Assembly (NCBI GenBank): GCA_963930775.1
Contig: OZ005704.1
Location: 1,054,001-1,118,000, forward strand
Length of the DNA stretch: 64,000 bases
Direction: 5' to 3'
From: Cliona cf. orientalis
Taxonomy: Eukaryota > Porifera > Demospongiae > Clionaida > Clionaidae
Below, piece after piece: positions 38,192 to 49,900 of the stretch (its first letter is position 1; each line of letters starts with the position of its first letter). Below the pieces are notes generated by a model. It was given only the letters and a program-made list of their open reading frames with translations. It was not told the DNA's origin and searched no databases. The translations under genes were made by a program, and so were the position numbers.

Positions 38192-38549
38192 AAATTAATA
38201 CAAATTGAAAACTGAGCTGCAGCTGAATTTTTTTTGTCGTATATCTTTAAGACTAGAGTAGAACTGAGTCTAGTTAGTGAAACGAAACATGTAGCTAGTA
38301 AGATACTATATGCATGTATTTTCAGTAAAATGCTGCCCTTTGAACTTTGAATAACACAGCACGCTTGCGCAAGCACGCATGCGCATTCACAATCATCTGC
38401 CAGTGGGCGTGGGGTACAATAGCTGCGTGACCAATTTTAGAAGTGGTGCATTACGTGATGCGACGGGTACCAGCCTAGCCGGGGGTACAAAAGGGGTCAC
38501 AATTTAGTTTTATTTGTGGAACTAGACCGTGCGTGATAGTCCTGCAGAG
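38192..38549 (+). promoter_or_regulatory. Gene B-C spacer with gene C promoter
   Basis: AT-rich 3' flank of gene B is followed from 38360 by a CG-richer block with cttgcgcaag and gcatgcgcat palindromes. A TATA-like box (tacaaaa, 38486-38492) lies 64 bp before the ATG. The block is diverged from the A/B promoter but keeps a similar position and a cag(a/c)gatgaag-type start context. Confidence 0.6.
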
Positions 38550-41500
38550 ATGAAGGCACAAAATTGGCAACTACTAACTGGAGCAATTATTCTATCGCTT
38601 GCCGTCATAGTACAATGTCAAGGTAGGTCCAGAATTCAACCCAACTACTATTAAACAACAAAAGCAATGCAAGGGTGTAGCCTTCCTCCACCCCCTCCCC
38701 CCACTTTTTTAGCAATAATATTTTTAATATATACTAGCTATATAATACATATTATAATATGGGATTGTTAAACTTGAGTTAGACTCTATCACTGTAGCTA
38801 ATGATAGTTGGATAGCCAAAAATGTGCAACAAATAATAGCTGGAAATAGCAGATTCTGGACACACTAGATAGGATCAAAAATTTTCGTGTGCTTTGCACG
38901 CAGTTGTCACAAATCCCCTCTGCTTTGTAATCAATATCATGTCTACGTATATGCCCTTGCAATGATAAATGCTTGAATTTGGTATGCAGTGGGAATATCT
39001 ATTAAATTTTGCAATGGAATCAGTGGCAGCTACTGTATAACTGTCAGCAAGCAGAATATAGCTGCAAAGCAAGTCCTCGATACTTTATTCTACAGAATAA
39101 AGCATCGATATCCATGCAGTGATCCACTACCTTACCACATAGATTTATGGAATGCCAATAAACTACAATGCCATTGTACAGAGAGGCCGGGAATTCCCCT
39201 GCAGACTCTTTTTTAATTTTACTAGCAAAATTATTAATTAGAGTGGGTGGCCTGTGAACAGGAATGCTATGGTAATCCTATCTAGACCACTTGGGACTTC
39301 TTGACTTGAGAGTAGCAACCACAATTAAGAATGGGTAGAGGATGATGCTCTTTGTACTACCCCTTAAAGAGGAAGGGCAGACAATTATAATTAATCAGTG
39401 TTAAAACAGCTGCTGCCTGACCATGGGCCTATCCATGCAGTTGCATGGTTCCTAGCTCATAGGATTACCTCCAATAGTACTGCAACTTTGTGGTTTCAAA
39501 GCCCTGAATGGATCCATGCACATCAAAAGGCTAACTTGAATGAAGAAGGGAGAGCACCCTATCTCCTTATACTAAAGCCACCCACCTCTTCCAAGCATGT
39601 AGTCTAGAATCATGGCCAATATGGCTGCAATAATAAAAAAAATTGATTATCAAAAGTGTCTGGAACAGGGTCAAGTTATTATATATGTATGATTAGAGAG
39701 CACGCTTACCAATTCTAATCACTATAGCTATCACAGTATTTATGTAATGTATTCTATCTCTTACTTACTTATACTCAGTTGTATGTGTACATATCCTCAA
39801 GTGCTAATTACAACCTAAACATGTTAACCTGTCATCCTAATTATAACCAGAATAATTATTATGTTGACGACTTGTTTGACAATTTGTGAGAAGTATGCTT
39901 CTAGAACATTCTATAATCTCACCATAATAATTATTATAAGTAAGTGATGTATGTCATTCCTGTTGTTGATTGTTAAACTGAGACCTGAATAGAGATTTTT
40001 TTTGGATTTACTCATGTTACATTTAAGTACCACAACATGTTAACTCATGCATATCATCACGTCAAATTTATTACACATGATATTCCATGCAGGTGGAATC
40101 ATCATCACTTCACCTGCTAATGGTGGCACTGTAACTCCGCCTACCGATGATGGAAGCGGAAGCGGAAGTGGTGAGAGACCGACCACTCGTCGTGAATGCT
40201 ATGGCGAGGGATCGATAAATCCAAGCCTGCTAGATTACGACTATGGAATACTGATCAGTGTTGTGGGTCCCATTGAGATTTGTGTTGATGGACAGTACGA
40301 AAGTTTGTGTGACATTGGCTGGGATGAACTTGATGCCCAAGCACTCTGTCGTCGAGAGATTGGAAGCAATAGTGGTACATAATAGTAACTCATATAAGGA
40401 GATTTTAGTAGAGATTTTTTTCTTATTCACACACAGTGGCTGAACCACTTTATGGCTTGGGCTTTCCTCGGAAAAGATATGCTTCAAGGACATTTAACTG
40501 CTCTGACTCAGAGTATAATTATGGTCTGGGTAGTTGTAGGTACACATCTGACATTCATCCAGAGTGCTATAATGGACCTCATGTTGCTGGAGTGAGATGT
40601 GTACAAAGTAAGCCTAGCTTTAAAATAGGGCGCGCACGAGTAGCTAGTTGTGAACTTTAATTCCTAGGATGCAGAGAAGGTGAGGTAAGACTCCGAAATT
40701 CAACCTCCACGTACAACTATCGACTGAGCACCATTCGTGGACGAGTGGATGTCTGCTCTAATGGAACATTTCTACCGATCTGTGATGTGGGTTGGGACAA
40801 TCGTGATGCACAGGTGGTGTGCAATGATAATTATGGCAGTGACTTCCGTAAGTAATCTCTCTGTAAATATGCACTCCCATATGAAATACTCTCTATTCAT
40901 TCACGATAGTTGGTGAGGTGTACCCAAGCTTTCATCTATTTCCAAGCTCAAGCTACCTTGCTCAAGAGTTCATGTGCAATGGAACAGAGTACTCTTTGAG
41001 CCAGTGTGACTACAATCGTTCCATCAGTTCAGAATGCTTTGTTGGAAACCGTTCAGCTGCAGTGGTTTGTAGACAATGTAAGTACATACTTAGTAACTAC
41101 CTATTGTATTACCACGTGGTAGACAACACTATATGTGAACCATGACCATTGTTGGATTTATTCCAGTGTGCCGTGAGGGAGATGTGAGGCTGGTTAATCA
41201 GAGCTACACATCAACCACTGGTCTAACCGCAACTAGTGGAGTGGTCCAAGTGTGTGTCAACCGGGAGTATGGCTATGTTTGTGCTGATGACTGGGACGAC
41301 AGGGAAGCTGAAGTGGTGTGCAGTAGCATTTCCAGTGGCTACCGAGCTCCATATTTTGGTATGACTACATTATTATGGCATTGTGTTATAAAGAAGACAC
41401 AGATAGTTGCTGCACGGCATATAAAATGCACAAGACTTGACGTTGAAGACTTACTAATAATATTATGATTATGCTATTTATATTACTACCATATGGCATA

Positions 41501-44500
41501 ATTATTACATGATCTGTATTATTCCATTGTTGCGGTGCAAATGCAGAGAATACAGCTTCAACGACATCTCTGATTCCTGAGGATGCTCCAATCTACCGCT
41601 ACTCTATGTGTAATGGAACGGAATACAATTTCAACCGGTGTCAGCTTTCCAGATCTGATTCTAGTTCCATTTGTCCCTCTATTGGTACCGTAAACTGCAC
41701 TGAAGGTACAAAATTCATTAATGAATTTTCTAGTACCTACTCTAAATTAATTTTATTGCATATAGTTATCACTCGATGCTATGGAGAAGGCAATTTCAGG
41801 CTGATCAACGAAACGACAGAGTACTCCTTTGATGGTCCCTACACTCAGACAGTCACTGGAAGGATTGAAGTGTGCGCTAACTCCTCATATAAGTCCTTAT
41901 GCTATCAATACTGGGATCCAGTCGATGCTCAGGTCTTTTGCCAAGACCGTCTAAGATATAGAGGCCCACTTAATTCAGATATTAGTAAGAAATCAGCAGC
42001 TACAGGTTTGCCATGACATACTAATTTAAATCCTTATTGTTATCGTACAGCTGGTCGCCTAGTCCCTCCCTCTCAGTATGGCTATAGTAGAGCTGGAGTT
42101 GTAGCGTATGATGTGAGCTGTAATGGCTCTGAGAGAAGGCTTGAGGACTGTGACCTTGATAAATTTCCGAACTCAGATATTCTATGTCAGGATCCAGCCT
42201 CGAGTGCAGCTGGAGTGGAGTGCATCTTAACAGGTATGTCCAACTATTAGAAGCTCATCACTGACTCAAAATTATGTATCATACAAATAAATTTTCGTCA
42301 CCGTAGAAACACCTATACCCTGTTCGCCATTTGACGTACGTGCAAGCAATCAGACCTACCGGACTACCCAAGGCTTCTATACAACCATTGAGGCTAATAT
42401 TGAAGTCTGTATCGATGGAGCTTATGTTGCTGTCTGTGACCTTGGCTGGGATGACAATGATGCTCAGGTGGCTTGCAATGCCTTGGGATACAACGAACCT
42501 TTCTATCGTATGCTTCATCACATTATAATAGTGTTATGGCATAATAATTCAAACTTTAGGTGGAGTTGCCGTGGGTGGGCTTACTGCCACGGCTCCAATT
42601 GGTATTGAGAATGCAGAGTGTCCCAGCAATGCCGTGAGCGCTTTACAGTGCAGTGGTGATATTCCACCACATTCCCCCCGATGCTTTAGCAATTTCAGTG
42701 CTGCTGGAGTACACTGTATCCAAGGTTACTATATCACCAATTATAGCAATAATACTATTATATCACAGATGTACCTTATCTTCAGAACGCACACAGTGTT
42801 ATGGTGAAGGAGATTTTTCCATTGTGAATATCACTTACGATAACTACTTGGCTCTTCTTATTGGTGGAGGTTACAGTGTTTCAGCACGGGTGGGAGTCTG
42901 TCAGGGTGGAGCCTATGGCTCAGTCTGCGATGCCAACTGGGGTCCAGAAGAAGCCAATGCAACATGCAATAGCCTTAACCTTGGTTCAGATTTTGGTGAG
43001 TAATTAACACTATTTAACACATGCATGACAGAATTAAGTACTGTCACTAATATAATGTACTGGAATAAGAACGAGAGCTAGAGATACAGGGAGAGAATGG
43101 AGAGAGAGGAGGGGAAAGAATTAATCTAGCTACTAGCTTTTTGTATTTGATATGACTGATGATAATAATAAATCGTTTATGCCACAAATTTTCATCTCTC
43201 TCTCTCCTGGCAACAGATGCAATACCACTATATGGATACGACGCAGGACTGGATCCAATTGTACTAGAGACTGTTAACTGTACTGGAAATGAATCAAATC
43301 CTGCTTTTTGTCCAACTTCTCCCCTTGGACAAATCACCAATCCTGTGTGTCGTGAGTCCAACCGAGCGGCTGGTGTTAGATGCAGTTCAAAGCCAGGCAG
43401 CTGCTTTCAAGGCGCAACAAGGCTGGTAGATGGCCCAACCTTTTATGAAGGGCGCTTAGAGATATGCAGGAACAACACATGGCTTGCAGTGTGCGAGAGG
43501 GACTTTAATACAACAACTGCATCTAATGTGTGCAATGGAAACCTGTTTCTTGCTGGAAGTAAGTAGCAGCTAGCTATGGTAGCATGCTATTCAACTTATA
43601 TACCACAGCTGGCCAGCATATCATTCTTAATTTAATACTGCAGGCAATGTAGAGGTGATCTCTGGCAGTGCATATGGACCAGGGGAGGGAACAGTACTGG
43701 TCGCATGTCAAGCCGACTTCTACAGTTTTTATTTTCCAGAATTTGTCCCCATTGGCAGTTGTTCATCCAGTACAGCAACCAATTTGACATGCAACCACGA
43801 AAACGATGTTGGATTACGCTGCTCAAAAGGACAAGGTGAGTTCTTTTTAAACTTTAAACAACAATCTCTTACCCTCATATTATTGTGTTTGTACACAGTG
43901 GACATATTAGCCCTTCCAAGAGGAAGCAGGAGGCTTGGCTCTTCATCCTTCTATCTTCAGTGCTTTGCTCAGCAGTTGCCCTGGAACACTACTCTGATCT
44001 CTGGTGGCTGGTATGACTCCGATGGAAATCCAGTCACCGAGACCTCAAACGGTGGATCAATTAGTGTTGATCTCCTACAGAACATTTACGACTCAGGTGG
44101 CTCTGGGGTCAACTTGACGTATACCTTCAGGAATCAGCTCAATTTCAACCACCCCCTGAGCGTCAGTGATGGAGGCTACTATCTCTGTAATGTATCTGTG
44201 GAGCTCACCTACCCTGATAAGTCAACAGCCAAGCTCTCTAACGTCACACTTTATCCACTCGTAATTGAGGGTAAGCAAATTTTCATGATAGCTATATATA
44301 CTGCACATATCTTTTTCTAGTACATGTAGCTAAGCATAATTAATTGAATCCAATCCTTAAAGTTAATAGAGACCTGTAATAAGCAATCATAACTAGCCAT
44401 TATATCAGATTTTCTTCATTCTCTCAGTTCCTCCACCTCAAGCTGTGATGATCACCAGTGAAGACACGCCTTACCAAAATCGACCGTACACCGCCACCTG

Positions 44501-45707
44501 TTTGGTCACATTTGAGGCAGCTGTACCACTGGACAATGTTGAAATAGAGTGGACAACTGCAGATGGCAGAGAACTAACTTACATCAGTGACAGAGTCTCA
44601 CTTTCTGAGATTCGCAAGATTAATGACAGCACCTTCGCTCGTGATGTTATCGTCAGTCCTCTTAGTCTTCAAGACAACGGAACGACCTATGTTTGTGAAG
44701 CTGGAGTGGAGGGTGAATTCATCTCAAGTCACTCTGTGTACAAGTCAGCTAATATTACTGTGCTATGTAAGAAGCCTGCATGGGCAATTTTCTACTGATA
44801 ATAATAATTTTGCTGCATTCCTTAGCTCCTCCTCCATCACCTCCTGAAATCAAAGGACTCTGTTCGAATGTTGTCTGGTACAGTCCAGCGGTGTCCTGTG
44901 AGGGTATCAGTGGCTATGAAGTGATGCTCTACAGCCCTCAGTCTCTACATAAGAATTTGACCAGGCGTGTTGGGGCAAACGGGACTTTCTACATCATAGA
45001 GGATGAGGATAAACTAGCTATGGTTGGCAGTGAGGATACTCATGTTCAGGTATAATATTATTTGATGCTAGTATCTCTGGTATACTAAACTTCCTGGACC
45101 ATCCAGGTTCGAGTCATTCACAGTAGTGGAATAGGAGATTGGAGTGTGGGTACACCCCTAGGTGAGATCATGTTGATTAATTTTATCCGATAATGACATT
45201 GTAGTTTTATATGCTTGTATGATATTATTCAGGATGTGATTCTAAGCCAACACCAACTCCAACCCCAGAAACTCCACGTGAGTAATAATGCTCCAACCAG
45301 CTATATATAGTCTTCAGCTATTAGCTATCAATCATCCTGTATTATATAGTTAATATTGATAACTGCCATTTTTAGGTGTCTACTTTGAAATCAATGGAAA
45401 GGTCTACCTCAACAACAGTGTCCTCCCTCTGACTGATGTTGGAGAGGGCACTAGTGCACTCTACTGCAAGACTGACAAGGAGGAGTGTTGTGGAACAGTA
45501 CCAAATCGGTTTGGGGAGTACTACTACCCCAGTGGAGTCCAAGTTCCCATTGGTAATCGACAGCAGGGCTTCTATCGCAACAGAGGCAACCAGATCATAC
45601 GTCTAAACAGGAGAGAGGGCACCACATCACCCACAGGGACCTACCGATGTGAGATACCCAATGCTGATGATGAGACAGTCAAGATCTACATCACTCTGAC
45701 TGAATAA
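38550..45707 (+). CDS. SRCR gene C: secreted SRCR x7, two Ig, FN3, derived Ig-like C-terminus
   Basis: Signal peptide exon 38550-38622, then about 19 exons. SRCR1-5 use pairs near 40093-40375/40437-40609, 40668-40848/40910-41079, 41166-41359/41547-41706, 41765-41984/42051-42232 and 42306-42509/42560-42725. SRCR6 is 42786-42997 plus the start of 43218-43560. In that exon its second half is fused without an intron to the first half of SRCR7, completed by 43645-43835. Two Ig domains follow (43900-44272, with GGYYLCN; 44428-44767, with DNGTTYVCEAG), then FN3 (44826-45052, 45107-45162), a short TPTPTP linker (45233-45280) and the C-terminal domain (45377-45707). A Gly/Ser linker (DGSGSGSGE) precedes SRCR1. 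It is the largest member of the array. The polyadenylation-type AATAAA (45703-45708) overlaps the stop codon. SRCR7 is diverged. Confidence 0.82.
38623..40092 (+). other. Gene C intron 1
   Basis: A 1.47-kb intron between signal peptide and first SRCR exon. It has no similarity that I can see to the 0.5-kb repeat units of A and B. Short open frames here (for example 39398-39607) show no protein family features. No element could be identified. Confidence 0.4.
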
Positions 45708-46432
45708 ATAACTAGTCACAAAATCTATGACTGACGGTAGTAACTGTGTAGATTATAGCTAGCTGTGTAGATTATAGCAACTTGTGTGATAGTACCCTGG
45801 TAGGATACAGATTTTGATATTAAAATGTGATCATAATTATGACTATTTACGTGCAATTGTAAGTCCCTGAATGGGGAAATAACAGGCCCAGGCAAGTATA
45901 TATACAGGAGTCACGAGTGGGAATTCTGAGACTATGAGGCTCAGCCTATGTGTAATATGGGAAGACCTGAGCTGGGTATGAGGTATATATATTATTAGAA
46001 AAGCATATGCAGGCACAAACATGTCTATAAGTACACTTGCAGGCTTGAATCATTCCCTTTGTACACCACACTGGGAAGCAGAACTCTGCTGATTAGCTAT
46101 CTGACCATGACAATGCACTTAAACCCTAATCTGAAGGTCAAAGCACCACTCCACAATGCACAGTGTCTACCCACTGGCCTATCAGGCCTCACCATTGTCT
46201 TCAAAGGTAAACAACTATAGCTACTATAACAACTTCAACCCAATTAGTGGGTCACTCGGGCCACAGTGAACCTAAGCAGGTACCGCTTCATGCATGACAT
46301 CATGGGAACTAATGAAATATCTTGTGGCTGCATGGACAATGATAGATGTAAATAGCAGAACATCAAATTAAATTCTGCAGTACAGCTAGCTAGATAACTA
46401 GCTAGTCACTGTTTGTGAAATCAAATTTTGAG
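45708..46432 (+). promoter_or_regulatory. Gene C 3' flank and decayed D-type promoter copy
   Basis: From about 46070 the sequence matches the upstream block of genes D, E and F (ctgaccatgacaatg, aaccctaatctgaggtc, cctatcaggc(c/g)tcaccattgtc, gacatcatggga). The TATA region is degraded: where the others have tataaatagcagaa, this copy has tgtaaatagcagaa (about 46348). It heads an intact-looking signal-peptide exon. Confidence 0.6.
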
Positions 46433-46511
46433 ATGGAGCCACAAACAGGCTGCTGCATGGTACTAGTGCTTATTGGAGCATTGGTTCTCTTTGATAACAC
46501 TGAGCAACAAG
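46433..46511 (+). other. Orphan signal-peptide exon upstream of gene D
   Basis: Encodes MEPQTGCCMVLVLIGALVLF and DNTEQQ, then a good donor (gtaaag) in phase 1. It is a paralogue of the first exons of D, E and F. The frame and donor are intact, so it could serve as an alternative first exon for gene D by splicing to exon 2 at 47156. Otherwise it is the remnant of a deleted gene. Its TATA box is weaker than those of the intact genes. Confidence 0.65.
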
Positions 46512-46957
46512 GTAAAGATTATTATGATCATACCATGCATGCAAGGACCTACAGGATGCAGAAGCCTGCTCGCGCAGGGCTGCATCCCTTTAGAATATAA
46601 CAGGGATAGTGCTGCAATTAACCTGCTTTAATTGCATACAATTAAACCTCATTATATCTGACCATGACAATGTACCTAAACCCTAATCTCAGGTCATAGT
46701 GGAACAGTGCCTACTCACTGGCCTTATCAGGCGTCACCATTGTCTTTGGCTAGCTGTAACAACTTCACCCAACTAGTGGGTCACTCTGGCCACAGTGACC
46801 TAAGCAAGGTGTGTGTATGACATCATGGGAAACTAATGAAAATTAATATTCCGGGCTGGCCACGGATTCATATAAATAGCAGAATATCAGATTTTGTAGT
46901 AGAGCTAGCTGGATAAGTAGCTAGCTAGTCACTGTTTGTGAAATCAATCATTTTGAG
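46512..46957 (+). promoter_or_regulatory. Gene D promoter
   Basis: Second copy of the D-type upstream block. It has cactggccttatcaggcgtc, aactagtgggtcactctggc, gacatcatgggaaactaatg, ggccacggattca and the TATA box tataaat (46871-46877), which lies 87 bp before the ATG. The same order and spacing recur in front of E and F. Confidence 0.75.
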
Positions 46958-49900
46958 ATGGGGACCTGGCAAAACAGGCTGTTGGTACTTGTGCTTATTG
47001 GAGCATTGGTTCTCTTTGAAAATACAGAGCAGCAAGGTGAAGTGATTTTTAGCATTGTACCATGCAAGAGGGTACCATCATTTTTTTAGCTCTCTTAGTG
47101 GTAATTATGTTATGAGAGGATCAACATGCTATTATAGATTTTTACCAAAAATTAGGTGCTGGTGAATGCTTTCAGGAAGGATCAATCAACTTTGGCAGTT
47201 CAAGCTTCAACTACACCAATGTTGGTTCACTTCGTATCGCGGAGGGCAGAGTTGAAGTGTGCAACAGTAATGGAGAGTATGAAAGCGTATGCGACATCGG
47301 CTGGGATACAGTAGAGGCTCACCTCGTCTGCAGTTACTTTTTCATCGATTATGGTAAGCTTATATTAATTATTATAATATTATAAATTGTACAGAAATCC
47401 ATCCATTGTGAATATACTATAATAGTACCTGAGGCACTTACTGGCTTGGGTTTCCCAAGGAGGCGGTACTCATCGCGAATCTACAACTGCTCTGAAAATG
47501 ATTTTAGCTTAAGAGGTTGCAACTACAGCTCCTCCATTGATCCAGAGTGCAACAATGGACCACATGTGGCTGGAGTCCGATGCACAGAGGGTAAGAGGCG
47601 AAGCAAAATAAAATAAAACACCATGGCAGTGTTATGTATAGCTAGCTAGCTTTGATGTAATTGTTGTTCAATAGAAAAGGTATTTAATATACCTATAATG
47701 GCATAACTTGTGCAGTGTGCCGTGATGGTGACATGAACCTGGATAATTTGATATCCACGTTTGAGGGTGACCTGAGTACATACACGGGGAGGGTGGAGAT
47801 CTGTATTAATAGAACCTTCCATTCAATCTGTGATGTTGGCTGGGACAGTCATGATGTCCAAGTGGCTTGCAATAATTATTTCCCTGGAAGAAAATTTAGT
47901 AAGTTTATGATCAACTCTTGTCTTGCTATTATTATGATAAATCATGCTATTTTAGTTGCTGAGGTGCATCCTAGCTTTCCACTTCCTCGGGGAATGCGTT
48001 ACGTAGCCCAGGATTTCATGTGCAATGGAACAGAATCCTCTCTCAGCCAGTGCAGCTACAGCCCTCCCACCAGTCCAGAGTGCCATGTGGGAAGCCACTC
48101 AGCTGCAGTGGTTTGTCGAGAAGGTATAACAACTGGATAGTTCCACCCTCTTCAAGTTATCAACTGCATGCATATTTCTCATATCTAGTGTGTACTGAGG
48201 GAATGCTGGAGTTTGTCAACCATACTATTAGATTTGATAATGATCTGGAATCCTTCAGTGCAGTGGTCCAAGTGTGTATCAACGGACAATATGGCTACAT
48301 CTGTGCTGATAACTGGGACAACAGAGAAGCAGATGTGGTTTGCAGAAGTTATTCTAGCTTCTATCAGCATCCATACTATGGTATAATTATTGTGACCTTT
48401 ACTTGAAGTTATAAATGTAATTATGTTTCTTGCATTGGTTATCTCATAGTGAACACAGCTATGGCATCATCTATGATTCCTACTGATGCTCCAATCTATC
48501 GTTACTCTATGTGCAATGGAATGGAAAGTCATTTTGGCAGCTGTCAGCTTCCCAGATCTGATTCCAATTCCACTTGTCCATCAATTGCCACAGTGAACTG
48601 CACTGAAGGTATGCATTTATTATTGAATAGTACGTGCACATATTATTTTGACTCTTTTTCTTTCTTTTGCATAGTTATCCCTCAGTGTTTCAGTGAAGGA
48701 AGTTTTAGACTGACAAATCGTATCACAAATTTCTTTCCTGATGGCTCCATCATCACTCAAGGAAGGATTGAATTGTGTGCTAACTCCACCTATTTCTCAC
48801 TGTGTGATCACTACTGGAATCCAGTCGATGCACAAGTCTACTGTCGATACTTCCTCTCTATCGCTTTTGGTGTATTAGCGTCAAGTAAGGAACAGTGGAT
48901 CCGTGTACGAAAACTGCCAGTTTGGGGGGGGGGGGGGGGGGGGGCCCTTTATCAATGGCATAGAGGGGGCACATTAATATTATTGAGGGTATATATAGCT
49001 TGATATTCTTGCTAAGGTGCCGTTGCATGTGATGAGTAGCTAATAATATATTATGTCCACTGCAAGCACAATTTACATTTTCCCAGCCGCTCAACCAATC
49101 CCTGGTTCTCAGTATGGCTACAGCAGAGGCGGCATTGCCCCATATGATGTGATATGTAGTGGCTCCGAGAGGAGGCTTGAAGACTGTCGCCAATCTACTG
49201 CCTCCTCTTCATTCTGTGATGATCCTACCACAAGTGCTGCTGGAGTATTATGCTCTTATAGTGCTTGTAAGTCTGATATAATTTACCATCATGAATTCAG
49301 CTGCTTCTACACTTCCACCAACTTCTATAACACCCACAGTTGGTGATAGACAGATTCCTCAAAGCTTCTTACCATTTGGTTCTGATCATGGAGACTTGAC
49401 TGTTCCAGTTGATGATGATGGAAGTACGGATGAAATAATCCTAGGAACTGATGTCGTCATTTTTGGGTCCAGGCATAACCGTCTCTATGTGAGTGAACAT
49501 GACATGATATGAAATGTATATTTGATTTCAGCAGCTATAATATTTAATTTAATATTATGCGTAACACCATCTGGACTATTGCAGGTGAACACAAATGGTG
49601 TGCTATCATTTGGAACATCATACACTAGCCCTGCTAGCACTGACTTCACTTTCCTATCCTCTCCTCCTATCATTGCACCATTTTGGGACGACATTGATAT
49701 CACTAGGGGTGGAACTATCTACTATCGTCAAGACTCCAACTCAACAATAACGGAATTGATTCGAGCATTAGCCTCAGAGTATCCTGAAGCAGCATCCTTC
49801 CAACCCTCTCTGGTATTTGTGGCCACCTGGGACAGAGTAGAACCATTTGGCTTCAGCAATATTGGTCGTGTGAACACTTTCCAAGTTGCTATAGCTTCTG

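Noticed and set aside
39398-39607. 69-codon frame in gene C intron 1
   Set aside because: No family features; isolated in intron sequence with no supported splice sites.
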